Shown here in pieces: positions 7,639-16,599 of a stretch of DNA of 43,173 nt. Made by a program: the position numbers and the translations under genes. Origin of the DNA: Klebsiella pneumoniae. GTDB taxonomy: Bacteria; Pseudomonadota; Gammaproteobacteria; Ga0077536. The notes under the pieces were generated by a model. That model saw nothing but the letters and a program-made list of their open reading frames with translations. It made no database searches and was not told the DNA's origin. Position 1 is the stretch's first letter, and each line of letters begins with the position of its first letter. Where the stretch lies: contig CAMCQE010000019.1 in the NCBI GenBank assembly GCA_945876945.1, forward strand, positions 1-43,173, in the 5' to 3' direction.

Positions 7639-8061
7639 ATGTCGCTCTTTTCTGTGATGAACGTCGCCGGATCTGCGCTCGCTGCGCAAACCCTGCGTCT
7701 CAACACCACCGCCAGCAATCTGGCGAACGCTAACAGCTCCGCGAGCAGCCTTGAAAAAACCTACCGTGCGCGCCAGCCGGTGTTCGAACCCATGCTGGAT
7801 GGCTTCGCGGACGACGCGAGCGAGTCTGCGGTGGGGGTGCAAGTGTCCGGTATTGTCGAAAGTCAGGCGCCGCTGCAGCGGGACTATGAGCCGGGCAATC
7901 CGATGGCCGACGAACAGGGCTACGTCTTCAAGCCCAACGTGAACACCGTTGAAGAGATGGCGAACATGATTGCCGCTTCGCGTAGCTATCAGACCAACGT
8001 TGAAATTATGGAAGCTTCCAAGCAGATGCTGACGCGCACGCTCGCGATCGGCCAGCAGTAA
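7639..8061 (+). CDS. flgC: FlgC, proximal rod protein
   Basis: A 140-residue rod component. The N-terminal axial motif TTASNLANANSS (about 24-35) and the C-terminal coil PNVNTVEEMANMIAASRSYQ followed by VEIMEASKQM, which packs against the N-terminal helix, are typical. The segment FKPNVNTVEEM is a strong FlgC marker. The protein is exported by the type III apparatus, so there is no cleavable signal. It starts 2 nt after the flgB stop behind GAGAGGAG and precedes flgD by 11 nt. Confidence 0.96.
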   Translation: MSLFSVMNVAGSALAAQTLRLNTTASNLANANSSASSLEKTYRARQPVFEPMLDGFADDASESAVGVQVSGIVESQAPLQRDYEPGNPMADEQGYVFKPNVNTVEEMANMIAASRSYQTNVEIMEASKQMLTRTLAIGQQ

Positions 8062-8072
8062 GGGGAATAGCG

Positions 8073-8756
8073 ATGTCGAACACAATTAAAGGATCTTCGC
8101 CGGGCATTGATGCGCTGAGCAGCGCTCGTTTACAGGCAGATGCCAAAAAAGACGCCAAGGCGCTCGGTCAGGATGACTTTCTGAAACTGATGATCACGCA
8201 GATGAAAAATCAGGATCCGAGCAAACCGATGGATTCCTCGCAGATGCTGACCCAGATGGCGCAGTTCGGCACGGTCAGCGGCATTGGCGACCTGCAGAAA
8301 TCCTTCGCCTCGTTGGCAACGTCCCTGCAGTCCAATCAGGCCTTGCAGGCTTCCACGATGGTGGGCCGCGACGTGCTGATGGAAAACAACAAACTCAAAT
8401 TGTCTGACGGCGCCAACGCGGCGTTTGGCGTTGAACTCACCAAGCCCGCCAGTCAGGTCAAAGTCTCGATTGCCGACGCCACTGGCCAGGTCGTGCGCAC
8501 GCTGTCGCTCGGTAAGACCGATGCCGGCATCCACGAAATGGGTTGGGATGGCCTTGATGCGCAGGGCGCGCGGCTTCCGGCGGGCAAGTACAGCCTGAAG
8601 GTCGACGCCATGGTGGATAACAAGTTGGAGGCCGCGACCGCGCTGGTTCGCGTGCCTGTGGAAAGCGTGTCTTTGGCGAGGAACGGTGGCAGCCCCACCC
8701 TGAATCTCGCCGATTACGGTTCGTTGAGTATGGATGCCGTTCGTCGCGTGTTTTAA
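8073..8756 (+). CDS. flgD: FlgD, hook cap / hook assembly protein
   Basis: The 227-residue FlgD scaffolds polymerisation of the FlgE hook and is later discarded. The conserved N-terminal region LGQDDFLKLMITQMKNQDP (about 32-50) and SQMLTQMAQFGTVSGI are present. The C-terminal part contains the FlgD Ig-like domain, with MGWDGLDAQGARLPAGKYSL toward the end. It starts 11 nt after flgC with GGGGAAT upstream and is followed 35 nt later by flgE. Length is normal for the family. Confidence 0.96.
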   Translation: MSNTIKGSSPGIDALSSARLQADAKKDAKALGQDDFLKLMITQMKNQDPSKPMDSSQMLTQMAQFGTVSGIGDLQKSFASLATSLQSNQALQASTMVGRDVLMENNKLKLSDGANAAFGVELTKPASQVKVSIADATGQVVRTLSLGKTDAGIHEMGWDGLDAQGARLPAGKYSLKVDAMVDNKLEAATALVRVPVESVSLARNGGSPTLNLADYGSLSMDAVRRVF

Positions 8757-8791
8757 GCGACCTTCATCCCACTAATTCAGGAGCAAGAAAA

Positions 8792-10036
8792 ATGTCATTC
8801 CGTACAGCCATCAGCGGTATCCGCAGCGCCACTGCCGACCTCTCCACCATTGGCAACAACGTCGCCAACGCCAATACCACGGGTTTCAAGCAGTCCCGCA
8901 CCGAGTTCTCCGACGTGTTCGCCAGTTCCAGCACCGGCGTGTCGAGCAACGCGACGGGGCAGGGCGTAAACACCTCCCGGGTAGCGCAGCAGTTCACGCA
9001 GGGCAACATCACCTTCACCGACAATAATCTCGACCTCGCTATCAGCGGCAACGGCTTTTTTGTCGTCGACGACAACGGCTCGCAGCTGTACTCCCGCGAC
9101 GGCGCTTTCGGCATTGACCGGGACGGCTTCGTTGTTAATTCCAATAGTCAGAAGCTGAAAGCTTTTGGAGCGGATAGCACCGGGGCGATTAACGGAACAC
9201 TGGGGTCGTTGCGGATCTCCACCGCGAACACGTCGCCCAAGGCAACGTCCCTGGTCAACTTCGGCGCCAACCTGGATTCGCAGGAGACGGTGCCGACGAT
9301 CGGGGTGTTTGACCCTGCGAATAATTCAAGCTTCAACAGCACCACCGCGACCACCGTGTACGACTCGCTGGGTGGCTCGCATTTGCTGCAGCTCTATTTT
9401 GTGAAAACCGGCGACGGCGCCTGGAATCTTCATTCCTACGTGGACGGCACCTCGGTAGGTGGCACCGTCGACGCCACCGGCGCCCCGCTCACCGTTTCCA
9501 ATCCGTTGACCTTCAACAGCGCCGGCGCGCTGGCGTCGCCCGCAACCGGGCTTGTCACCATTCCGGATTTCACGCCTGCCGGCGGTGGCTCGCCGATCAC
9601 GCTCAGTCTCAACGTGACCGAGATGACGCAGTACGGTGCCCCTTTCGGCGTCAACCGGGTGACCCAGGACGGCTATACCACCGGCCGACTGGCCTCCGTC
9701 GACATTGATGCTACCGGCACGGTGTTCGCGCGTTACACCAACGGGCAGTCGTCGGTTCAGGGCCAGGTGGCGCTCGCTAACTTTCCCAATCCTCAGGGCC
9801 TGCGCTCTCTGGGCAGAAACAACTGGGCAGAAACGTTTGAGGCCGGCGCGGTATTGGTGGGCGCCCCCAGCACCGCCAGCCTCGGCACTATTCAGTCCGG
9901 GGCGCTGGAAGATTCCAACATTGACCTTTCCGAACAGCTCGTAAAGCTCATCGTGGCGCAGCGGAATTTCCAGGCCAATACGCAGGTGATTCAGGCGGAA
10001 GATCAGGCCAATCAGGCCATTATCAACATCCGTTAA
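8792..10036 (+). CDS. flgE: FlgE, flagellar hook protein
   Basis: A 414-residue hook subunit, close to the usual length. It begins MSFRTAISGIRSATADL, followed by the axial motif IGNNVANANTTGFKQSRTEF (about 21-40). The middle holds the hook domains, and the C-terminus carries QRNFQANTQVIQAEDQ, the coil that pairs with the N-terminus. Ser/Thr/Gly-rich surface domains fill residues 120-330. A clear ribosome site (CAGGAG) precedes the ATG. FlgE is exported by the flagellar type III system and its length is set by FliK, whose gene begins at the far end of this window. Confidence 0.97.
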   Translation: MSFRTAISGIRSATADLSTIGNNVANANTTGFKQSRTEFSDVFASSSTGVSSNATGQGVNTSRVAQQFTQGNITFTDNNLDLAISGNGFFVVDDNGSQLYSRDGAFGIDRDGFVVNSNSQKLKAFGADSTGAINGTLGSLRISTANTSPKATSLVNFGANLDSQETVPTIGVFDPANNSSFNSTTATTVYDSLGGSHLLQLYFVKTGDGAWNLHSYVDGTSVGGTVDATGAPLTVSNPLTFNSAGALASPATGLVTIPDFTPAGGGSPITLSLNVTEMTQYGAPFGVNRVTQDGYTTGRLASVDIDATGTVFARYTNGQSSVQGQVALANFPNPQGLRSLGRNNWAETFEAGAVLVGAPSTASLGTIQSGALEDSNIDLSEQLVKLIVAQRNFQANTQVIQAEDQANQAIINIR

Positions 10037-10073
10037 TACGCTGAAATCTAGCCACTAAGCCGGAGTATTTGCC

Positions 10074-10811
10074 ATGGACCGCATGATTTTTCTCGCCATG
10101 AACGCCGCCCGTCAGACGCTGAACGGGCAGGCGCAGGCCGCGAACAATCTGGCGAACGCCAACACCACCGGCTTCAAGGCTGACTTTGAAGCCTTCCGGG
10201 CCATGCCCTTGTTCGGGGAAGGCGAGCCGACGCGGGTGTTTTCCATGGCGGAGCGGCCCGGTGTCAATTTCCAGGCGGGCGCCATTCAGCAGACCGGTAA
10301 TGAGCTCGACGTTGCGATTAACGGCGAAGGGTTCTTCGCCGTTCAAACCCCCGATGGCAAAGAGGCCTACACCCGAGCGGGCGAACTCCATATTGATGCC
10401 GCGGGCCAGTTGCTTACCGCGCATGGTGACCCGGTGCTGGGCAACGGTGGTCCCATCGTCCTGCCGCCGGCGAGCACGGTGTTGTTTGGCAAGGACGGCA
10501 CCATTTCCATCCGGCCGATTGGGCAGGAAGCCAACACGCTTGCGCAGGTTGATCGACTCAAGCTCGTCAAACCCGCGGTCAGCGATTTAATCAAAGGTAC
10601 CGACGGCCTGTTCAGACAGAAGAGCGGCTTGCCACTCGAGTCCGACGCCAGCGTCGGTGTGCTTAACGGTGCGCTGGAAGGCAGCAACGTGAATCCCGTC
10701 GCCGAAATGATGAACATGATTGAAAACTCCCGTCAGTACGAACTGGCGGTGAAAGCCATGAATACCGCTCAGACCACCGACGCCGATGGCGCACGTCTGC
10801 TGCGACTTTAA
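10074..10811 (+). CDS. flgF: FlgF, proximal rod protein
   Basis: The 245-residue rod protein begins MDRMIFLAMNAARQTLNGQAQAANNLANANTTGFKAD in substance (axial motif about 21-36). The segment DVAINGEGFFAVQTPDG near 80-96 and the C-terminal NMIENSRQYELAVKAM coil are characteristic of the FlgF/FlgG group. The ATG at 10074 follows CCGGAG. It lies 37 nt after flgE and 36 nt before flgG within the flgB operon. The separation from FlgG is by its shorter length and its M-D-R-x-I/F N-terminus. Confidence 0.95.
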   Translation: MDRMIFLAMNAARQTLNGQAQAANNLANANTTGFKADFEAFRAMPLFGEGEPTRVFSMAERPGVNFQAGAIQQTGNELDVAINGEGFFAVQTPDGKEAYTRAGELHIDAAGQLLTAHGDPVLGNGGPIVLPPASTVLFGKDGTISIRPIGQEANTLAQVDRLKLVKPAVSDLIKGTDGLFRQKSGLPLESDASVGVLNGALEGSNVNPVAEMMNMIENSRQYELAVKAMNTAQTTDADGARLLRL

Positions 10812-10847
10812 TCGCTGCCCTGATATAGCGAACTCCGGAGAGCCCTG

Positions 10848-11633
10848 ATGCCTACTGCCCTTCACATTGCTCGTAGTGGTCTTGATGCCCAACAGACCCG
10901 TCTGTCGGTGGTCTCGAACAATCTGGCCAACGTCAGTACGACCGCCTTCAAGAAGGGGCGTCCGGCCTTCGAAGATCTGCTTTATCAAACGGTGAATCAG
11001 CCTGGCGCCAATTCGTCGCAGAGCACCGAACTGCCGTCCGGCCTCATGCTCGGTCTGGGCGTTCGCACCGTTGCGACGGGCAAGATTTTCACGCAGGGAA
11101 CGCTTCAACAGACCGACAACAATCTGGATATGGCGATTCAGGGCCGCGGGTTTTTCTCGGTGCTGATGCCCGATGGATCTACCTCTTACACCCGCGACGG
11201 CACGCTTTCGCTGAACTCGCAGGGCCAGATGGTGACGTCGTCCGGCTACACGCTAGACCCCTCGATCACAATCCCGGCGGGCACCCAGAGTGTGACCATT
11301 GGCTCAGATGGCACGGTATCTGCTCTCGCTGCTGGTGCCGCGGCGCCGACGCAGATTGGTTCGGTGCTGATTTCGGATTTCATCAATCCGCAGGGCCTGC
11401 AGCCCATTGGTGAAAACCTCTACAAGGAAACGGTTTCCAGCGGCAGCCCCACGCAGGGCACGCCTGGTCTTAACGGATTGGGGACACTCGTGCAGGGCAG
11501 TATCGAGGGTTCTAACGTGAATCCAGTGGAAGAACTGGTGAATCTGATTGAAACGCAGCGCTCTTACGAAATGAATTCGAAGGCGATTAAGACGGTCGAC
11601 GAAATGATGCAGTTCGTCACCCAGACGCTCTAA
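10848..11633 (+). CDS. flgG: FlgG, distal rod protein
   Basis: A 261-residue distal rod subunit, the standard FlgG length. The N-terminus MPTALHIARSGLDAQQ is followed by VSNNLANVSTTAFKKGRPAF (about 22-41), DLLYQT, and the FlgG-specific LPSGLMLGLGVRTVATGKIFTQG stretch in two parts around 64-86. The C-terminus has NLIETQRSYEMNSKAI. It forms the distal rod that the L and P rings surround. The ribosome site is CCGGAGAG. The gene is followed 27 nt later by flgH. Confidence 0.97.
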   Translation: MPTALHIARSGLDAQQTRLSVVSNNLANVSTTAFKKGRPAFEDLLYQTVNQPGANSSQSTELPSGLMLGLGVRTVATGKIFTQGTLQQTDNNLDMAIQGRGFFSVLMPDGSTSYTRDGTLSLNSQGQMVTSSGYTLDPSITIPAGTQSVTIGSDGTVSALAAGAAAPTQIGSVLISDFINPQGLQPIGENLYKETVSSGSPTQGTPGLNGLGTLVQGSIEGSNVNPVEELVNLIETQRSYEMNSKAIKTVDEMMQFVTQTL

Positions 11634-11660
11634 CCGTAACTGAAGCGAGAGACACGCCCG

Positions 11661-12428
11661 ATGAATGGACGTCAGGAACACGACACACAGCGCAAATCCG
11701 CCGGCGTTCGCGACAGGATTCCGCACATGGCGTCGCTGTTGCTGGTCGCGGTCAGCCTCGCTGGCTGCAAGTCCGATCCCGTCCGCGACCCTTCCTTCGC
11801 GGCGAGTATGCCCGCCCCGCTCGAAGTGCCACACGCCAGACAGGCAGCCACCGGGGCGATTTATCAGGCCGGTTATGACGTGGTGTTGTTTGAAGACAGC
11901 CGCGCCAGACGCATCGGCGACATTTTGACCATCCGCCTGACGGAGTCGACCAACGCATCGAAGTCGCAGAGCAACGACATCAGCAAGAACAACGCAACCG
12001 ATATCACCAACCCGACCATTCTGGGTGCCAACCCTGCGTTTGCATTGCCCGGCCTCTTGCCTTTGGCTGAAGTGGCCACCGGCAACACGCTGGCGACCTC
12101 ACTGGCCTCGAACACCGCCTTCAAAGGCAAAAGCGGCACCGCCCAAACCAACAGCCTGAGCGGCGACATCTCGGTGACGATTGCCGACGTCCTTCCCAAC
12201 GGCAACCTGCTGGTGCGCGGCGAGAAGCGACTGAATCTGAACAGCGGCAATGAATACGTGAAGATTTCCGGCATCGTCCGGCCGCTGGATGTGGCGGCCA
12301 ATAACGTGGTGCCGTCGAGCAAGGTGGCCGACGCCACCATTATTTATAACGGTGATGGCGCTGAGTCCGATGCCAATAAAATGGGCTGGCTCTCACGCTT
12401 CTTCATTAGCCCCATCTTTCCTTTCTAG
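11661..12428 (+). CDS. flgH: FlgH, L-ring lipoprotein
   Basis: FlgH forms the outer-membrane L ring around the rod. The protein has a lipobox, VSLAGC, with the acylated cysteine at residue 36 of the long form, then the conserved region around [18 protein letters not shown] and the C-terminal beta domains ([35 protein letters not shown]). The start is uncertain. The ATG at 11661 gives 255 residues and a positively charged n-region; the ATG at 11727 has AGGA upstream and gives 233 residues, nearer the family norm, but its signal peptide would have no positive charge. I keep the longer form. It is followed by flgI after 20 nt. Confidence 0.93.
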   Translation: MNGRQEHDTQRKSAGVRDRIPHMASLLLVAVSLAGCKSDPVRDPSFAASMPAPLEVPHARQAATGAIYQAGYDVVLFEDSRARRIGDILTIRLTESTNASKSQSNDISKNNATDITNPTILGANPAFALPGLLPLAEVATGNTLATSLASNTAFKGKSGTAQTNSLSGDISVTIADVLPNGNLLVRGEKRLNLNSGNEYVKISGIVRPLDVAANNVVPSSKVADATIIYNGDGAESDANKMGWLSRFFISPIFPF

Positions 12429-12448
12429 GCGAGAGGCGGAGTACGCAT

Positions 12449-13558
12449 ATGTCCAGATTCGCAGCTGTTTGTCTGACCTTTCTCGTCTCTTTGCTCGCGA
12501 CCAGCGTCGCGCAGGCTGAGCGCATCAAGGACCTCGCGGCCATCGCCGGCATCCGCGATAACCAACTTGTGGGCTATGGCCTCGTCGTGGGCTTGGATGG
12601 CACCGGTGACCAGACCTCGCAAACGCCTTTCACCATTCAGACCGTGCGCAACATGCTGCTGCAGATGGGCGTTACCACGCCTGAAACCGGTAATCCGCAG
12701 CTTAAAAACGTCGCAGCCGTGATGGTTCACGCGACCTTGCCGCCGTTTTCCAAAACTGGCGCGACCATCGACGTGACCGTGTCATCGATGGGTAACGCCA
12801 AGAGCCTGCGCGGTGGCAGCTTGATCATGACGCCTCTGAAGGGCGCCGACGGCAGCGTCTACGCGATGGCGCAGGGCAATCTGGTGGTAGGTGGTTTTGG
12901 CGCGCAGACCAAAGATGGCTCGAGCATCACGGTTAACGTGCCTAGCGTTGGGCGAATTCCTAACGGCGCCACGGTGGAACGCGAAGTGGTTACGCCATTC
13001 CTGACTGATGCGGCCTTGACGCTTAATCTGCGTAGTCCGGATTTCACGACTGCAACGCGCATGGCGCGCGCCATCGACGGCGTGCTGGGCGCAGGTTCGG
13101 CCCAGGCCTTGGACGGTGCGTCCATTCGCGTGGTGTCGCCCGCCAACGTTGAACAGCGGGCGTCGTTTATGTCGCTGGTGGAAAACATCGAAATGGCCCC
13201 GGGTGAGGCACCCGCTAAAGTCATCGTGAATTCGCGCACCGGCACCGTGGTGATTGGCCAGAAGGTCCAGGTGAGCGCTGCAGCCGTGACGCACGGCAGC
13301 CTTACGGTTTCTATTTCGAATCAGCCGATCGTGAGTCAGCCAGGTGCGCTGTCTGGCGGAACGACGGCGGTCGTGCCCAACTCGAGTATCGATGTGAAGC
13401 AAGAAAAGAACCGCATGTTCCTGTTTAACCCCGGCGTGTCACTCAACGACATCGTGCAGGCGGTGAATAAGGTCGGGGCGGCGCCCGGTGACCTTGTGGC
13501 GATTCTCGAAGCCTTGAAGCAGGCCGGAGCCCTGCGCGCGGAACTCATCATTATCTGA
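12449..13558 (+). CDS. flgI: FlgI, P-ring protein
   Basis: A 369-residue periplasmic protein that assembles into the P ring with the help of FlgA. A Sec signal peptide is clear (residues 1-23, ending SVAQA before ERIKDLA). The mature N-terminus [19 protein letters not shown] is the family hallmark, followed by [12 protein letters not shown]. It ends with the conserved ALRAELIII tail. It is the last gene of the flgB operon, followed by a GC-repeat patch and then a strong intrinsic terminator at 13648-13680. Confidence 0.96.
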   Translation: MSRFAAVCLTFLVSLLATSVAQAERIKDLAAIAGIRDNQLVGYGLVVGLDGTGDQTSQTPFTIQTVRNMLLQMGVTTPETGNPQLKNVAAVMVHATLPPFSKTGATIDVTVSSMGNAKSLRGGSLIMTPLKGADGSVYAMAQGNLVVGGFGAQTKDGSSITVNVPSVGRIPNGATVEREVVTPFLTDAALTLNLRSPDFTTATRMARAIDGVLGAGSAQALDGASIRVVSPANVEQRASFMSLVENIEMAPGEAPAKVIVNSRTGTVVIGQKVQVSAAAVTHGSLTVSISNQPIVSQPGALSGGTTAVVPNSSIDVKQEKNRMFLFNPGVSLNDIVQAVNKVGAAPGDLVAILEALKQAGALRAELIII

Positions 13559-13563
13559 ATCCT

Positions 13564-13635
13564 GGCGGCAAGGCTCTCCGCCTGGCGGCAACAAAAGCGG
13601 CAGGCGGCAAATGTTGCCGCCCGGATGTTTGCCGC
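13564..13635. repeat. GGCGGCAA direct and inverted copies after flgI
   Basis: GGCGGCAA occurs at 13564, 13584 and 13603 and in reverse orientation at 13614 (TTGCCGCC) and 13629 (TTGCCGC). The third and fourth form a perfect 8-bp palindrome around ATG (13603-13621). The same word clusters after cheR and inside fliK. Confidence 0.75.
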
Positions 13636-13647
13636 GCACCCGTCTCG

Positions 13648-13680
13648 GCCGCCTAAAACCTCTGTTTTTAGCGGCGTTTT
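13648..13680 (+). terminator. Intrinsic terminator after flgI
   Basis: GCCGCCTAAAA (13648-13658) pairs with TTTTAGCGGC (13666-13675), leaving one bulged C, around a 7-nt loop, and is followed by GTTTTAA. It separates the flgB operon from flgJKL. Confidence 0.75.
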
Positions 13681-13694
13681 AACCGTCCTCTCTT

Positions 13695-13710
13695 TGGCAC
13701 TGGTCGTGCA
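13695..13710 (+). promoter_or_regulatory. Sigma-54 promoter of flgJKL
   Basis: TGGCACTGGTCGTGCA has a perfect -24 box, TGC in the -12 box and exact GG-N10-GC spacing. The predicted +1 is near 13721, 22 nt before the flgJ ATG. Confidence 0.8.
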
Positions 13711-13742
13711 TTGTCTGTCTCGAACAAGCAGTCGAGCGCACC

Positions 13743-14702
13743 ATGACCACCGCCACTTCCAATCTTAGTCAATCCGACCTCAGCCGCTTCGGCGCGTTGC
13801 GGCTTGATGCCAAGCAGGATCCGGACGCCGCCATGAAGAAGGTGGCCCGAGAGTTTGAAGCGCTATTTATCCAGATGATGCTCAAGGCTGCGCGCGAAGC
13901 CGGTGGTCAGGACGGCATGTTCGATAACAACGAAAGCCGCATGTATCACGAGATGTTTGACGATCAGGTGGCCTTGTCCATGGCAGACAAGGGCAGCCTG
14001 GGCATGGAAGCGATGCTGCGGCGGCAGTTTGCCGGCCAGCTACCCAACACCAGCGACGGCGACACCGCGTCAAGCGCGCCACAGTTGCCTGCTCGCCGCA
14101 GCTTTGCGATCGAAAGCCTGCCGGTCGCTGGCGCTGCGGCGGCGGCCAATCTGCCGGAACTCACCAAGTGGCCGACCGCTAATGCGAGTGACGTTGGCGA
14201 CAGTTCTACCGTTGATGCCATGGATGGGGCGCGCCAGCGCTTTGCCGACAGCATCCGTGAGCCCGCGGCGCGGGCAGCGGCAAAGCTGGGAACGACGCCA
14301 GATATTCTCATTGCCCAAGCCGCGCTCGAAACCGGCTGGGGCAAGCATGTGATGACGGGCCCCAATGGCCAGTCCTCGCACAATCTTTTCTCGATCAAAG
14401 CGGACCCGTCCTGGGAGGGCGATACGGTGACGCGCCGGACGCTGGAGTACATGCAGGGTCGTCAAGTGAAGATCAGCGCGGGCTTCCGTGCTTATAACGG
14501 CGTCGGTCAGGCCTTCGACGATTACGTCGACTTCATCGCGCAGAACCCGCGCTACCAGCGCGCCTTGGAAAAAGCCGCAGATCCCCGCGCTTATGTGCAG
14601 GAACTGCAGCGTGCGGGCTACGCCACCGACCCGCAGTACGCACAAAAAATTCTTCAGATTCATAACCAGGTTGCTGCCGCCGGCAGTGACTCTCGCGGCT
14701 AA
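13743..14702 (+). CDS. flgJ: FlgJ, rod cap and peptidoglycan hydrolase
   Basis: The 319-residue dual-domain FlgJ has an N-terminal rod-cap domain (about 15-100, with VAREFEALFIQMMLKAAR) and a C-terminal glucosaminidase-type domain of family GH73 (about 160-310). The catalytic glutamate is E196 in AALETGWGKH, and SHNLFSIK (212-219) follows as expected. It opens a hole in the peptidoglycan for the growing rod in the periplasm. A linker rich in Ala and Pro joins the domains (about 105-155). It has its own sigma-54 promoter and is followed 13 nt later by flgK. Confidence 0.95.
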   Translation: MTTATSNLSQSDLSRFGALRLDAKQDPDAAMKKVAREFEALFIQMMLKAAREAGGQDGMFDNNESRMYHEMFDDQVALSMADKGSLGMEAMLRRQFAGQLPNTSDGDTASSAPQLPARRSFAIESLPVAGAAAAANLPELTKWPTANASDVGDSSTVDAMDGARQRFADSIREPAARAAAKLGTTPDILIAQAALETGWGKHVMTGPNGQSSHNLFSIKADPSWEGDTVTRRTLEYMQGRQVKISAGFRAYNGVGQAFDDYVDFIAQNPRYQRALEKAADPRAYVQELQRAGYATDPQYAQKILQIHNQVAAAGSDSRG

Positions 14703-14715
14703 GGAGTAGAGCGCC

Positions 14716-16596
14716 ATGTCCGAGCTTTTTTCGATAGGCACTTCGGCACTGATCGCCAACCAGCGCCTGCTATCTACCGCCGGCCACAACATCGCGAACG
14801 CCAATACCGATGGCTACAGCCGCCAACGGGTAACACTCTCCCAGCGCCCGCCGCAATACATCGGCGTTGGCTTTGTGGGCAAGGGAGTAGACATTGCGAG
14901 CATTACGCGTAACGCCAGCGATTTCCTTACCGACAACGTCCGCTTCAGCGCTTCGGGTCAGGCCCGCGCTGCTACGTATGCGGACTTATCAACGCAGGTG
15001 GATGGCTTGTTGAGCGACGGCACGTTCTCTCCCGCCGTACAGAAATTTTTCAACTCACTGCAGGATGCGGCGAACGATCCTTCGTCCACCGCCGCCAGAC
15101 AGGTCTTGTTGAACTCGGCCAATAACCTCACCGATCGTTTTCAGGACCTGCACAACCGCTTTAACGCCATCGCCAAGAACGTTAACGACGAGCTGGCGTC
15201 GAAGGTCGACAAGCTCAATACGCTAGCCACCGCAGTGGCGGGCCTGAACAAGCAAATTGTGCAGTCTTACGGCATTGCTTCAGGCGGCGCGCCCAACGAC
15301 CTGCTCGACCAGCGTGATGTGCTGCTGAAAAATATTTCTGAGCTGGTGAATATCAACGTCGCGCCGCAAGGGGATGGCGGGGTAAACGTGTTCATTGGCA
15401 ATGGCCAATTGTTGGTGGCTAGCGAACAGACGAATCAAATCAAGGTAACGCCCAACGTGCTGGATGGCACGCGCAAAGAGATCTCGGTCATTAAAGCGAA
15501 TGGTAGCGGCGTGATTACAGACTCCATCTCGGGTGGTGAACTCGCCGGGGTGCTGCAGTTTCGGGATCAGGTGCTGGAGCCAGCACGCAACGCGATAGGG
15601 CGCTTGGCGGTAGTGCTCTCGGAAAGCTATAACGCGCAACATCAAACGGGCGTCGACTTGAGCGGCACCCGTGGCGCCGCGATGTTTAACTATGGCAGCC
15701 CGATAGTGAACGCCGGCGCGACGAACAGCGGCGCGATGGCAGTGGCCATCGACACCGCCAACTTGCCGAATTTAACCACCTCTGACTACTCGCTGAGTTA
15801 CGACGGGACTAACTACACCCTGGAGCGCCTGGATACCGGTGCGACCCGGACTTTCCCCGGTGGCGCAGCGTTTACGGCAGACGGCTTAAGCTTCACGCCC
15901 TCGGGCACAGCGGCGGCAGGCGACAGCTACCGCATCATGCCGACCAAATACGCCGGGCGGAGCATTGATGTACGGGTCACCGATCCCACGCGACTTGCCT
16001 TGGCCGGTCCAGTCCGGGCAACGACTACGCTGGCCAATATCGGCAACGCCAAGATCTCGGCCCCCACAATCCTTGATTCCACTGATGCCGCGTTGCAGAC
16101 ATCGGTGCAGCTAGTCTTCAACACGCCGCCGACGACCTATCAGGTTAACGGTACCGGCGCGCTGATTCCGTTCAACAACGGCGGCAATATCGATATCAAC
16201 GGGTGGCGCGTGCAGATTAGCGGCACGCCCGCGGCCGGAGATACCTTTCAGGTGACGTCTAACACCAATGCCAAGGGTGACAACACGAATGCATTGGCCC
16301 TGCTGAATTTGCGCCTGAAGGGCATTATGGATGGCAGCACGGCGACCTATCAGGACGCCTACAACCAGACGCTGGGGCAAGTGGGATCGCTGACGCAGCA
16401 GGCGGAAATCAGCCGCGATTCGCTAAAGGTCACTTTGTCTAATGCCGAGGCCGCCCGCGATCAGGTCGCCGGGGTAAATCTCGATGAGGAAGCTGCCGAT
16501 TTAGTTCGCTACCAGCAAGCCTATCAAGGCGCTGCCCAAATCGTGTCTGCGGCAAACCAGGCGTTTCAAGCCTTGCTTGATGCGCTACGGAGATAA
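14716..16596 (+). CDS. flgK: FlgK, hook-filament junction protein (HAP1)
   Basis: A 626-residue hook-associated protein. The N-terminus has the axial motif STAGHNIANANTDGYSRQRVTLSQRP in two overlapping parts (about 21-46), and FVGKGVDIASITR follows. The C-terminus carries GVNLDEEAADLVRYQQAYQGAAQ, the standard FlgK ending, and closes FQALLDALRR. The variable centre (about 300-510) is rich in Ser, Thr and Gly. It is exported with FlgN. It begins behind AAGGAG and is separated from flgL by only 3 nt. Confidence 0.96.
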   Translation: MSELFSIGTSALIANQRLLSTAGHNIANANTDGYSRQRVTLSQRPPQYIGVGFVGKGVDIASITRNASDFLTDNVRFSASGQARAATYADLSTQVDGLLSDGTFSPAVQKFFNSLQDAANDPSSTAARQVLLNSANNLTDRFQDLHNRFNAIAKNVNDELASKVDKLNTLATAVAGLNKQIVQSYGIASGGAPNDLLDQRDVLLKNISELVNINVAPQGDGGVNVFIGNGQLLVASEQTNQIKVTPNVLDGTRKEISVIKANGSGVITDSISGGELAGVLQFRDQVLEPARNAIGRLAVVLSESYNAQHQTGVDLSGTRGAAMFNYGSPIVNAGATNSGAMAVAIDTANLPNLTTSDYSLSYDGTNYTLERLDTGATRTFPGGAAFTADGLSFTPSGTAAAGDSYRIMPTKYAGRSIDVRVTDPTRLALAGPVRATTTLANIGNAKISAPTILDSTDAALQTSVQLVFNTPPTTYQVNGTGALIPFNNGGNIDINGWRVQISGTPAAGDTFQVTSNTNAKGDNTNALALLNLRLKGIMDGSTATYQDAYNQTLGQVGSLTQQAEISRDSLKVTLSNAEAARDQVAGVNLDEEAADLVRYQQAYQGAAQIVSAANQAFQALLDALRR

Positions 16597-16599
16597 GCC

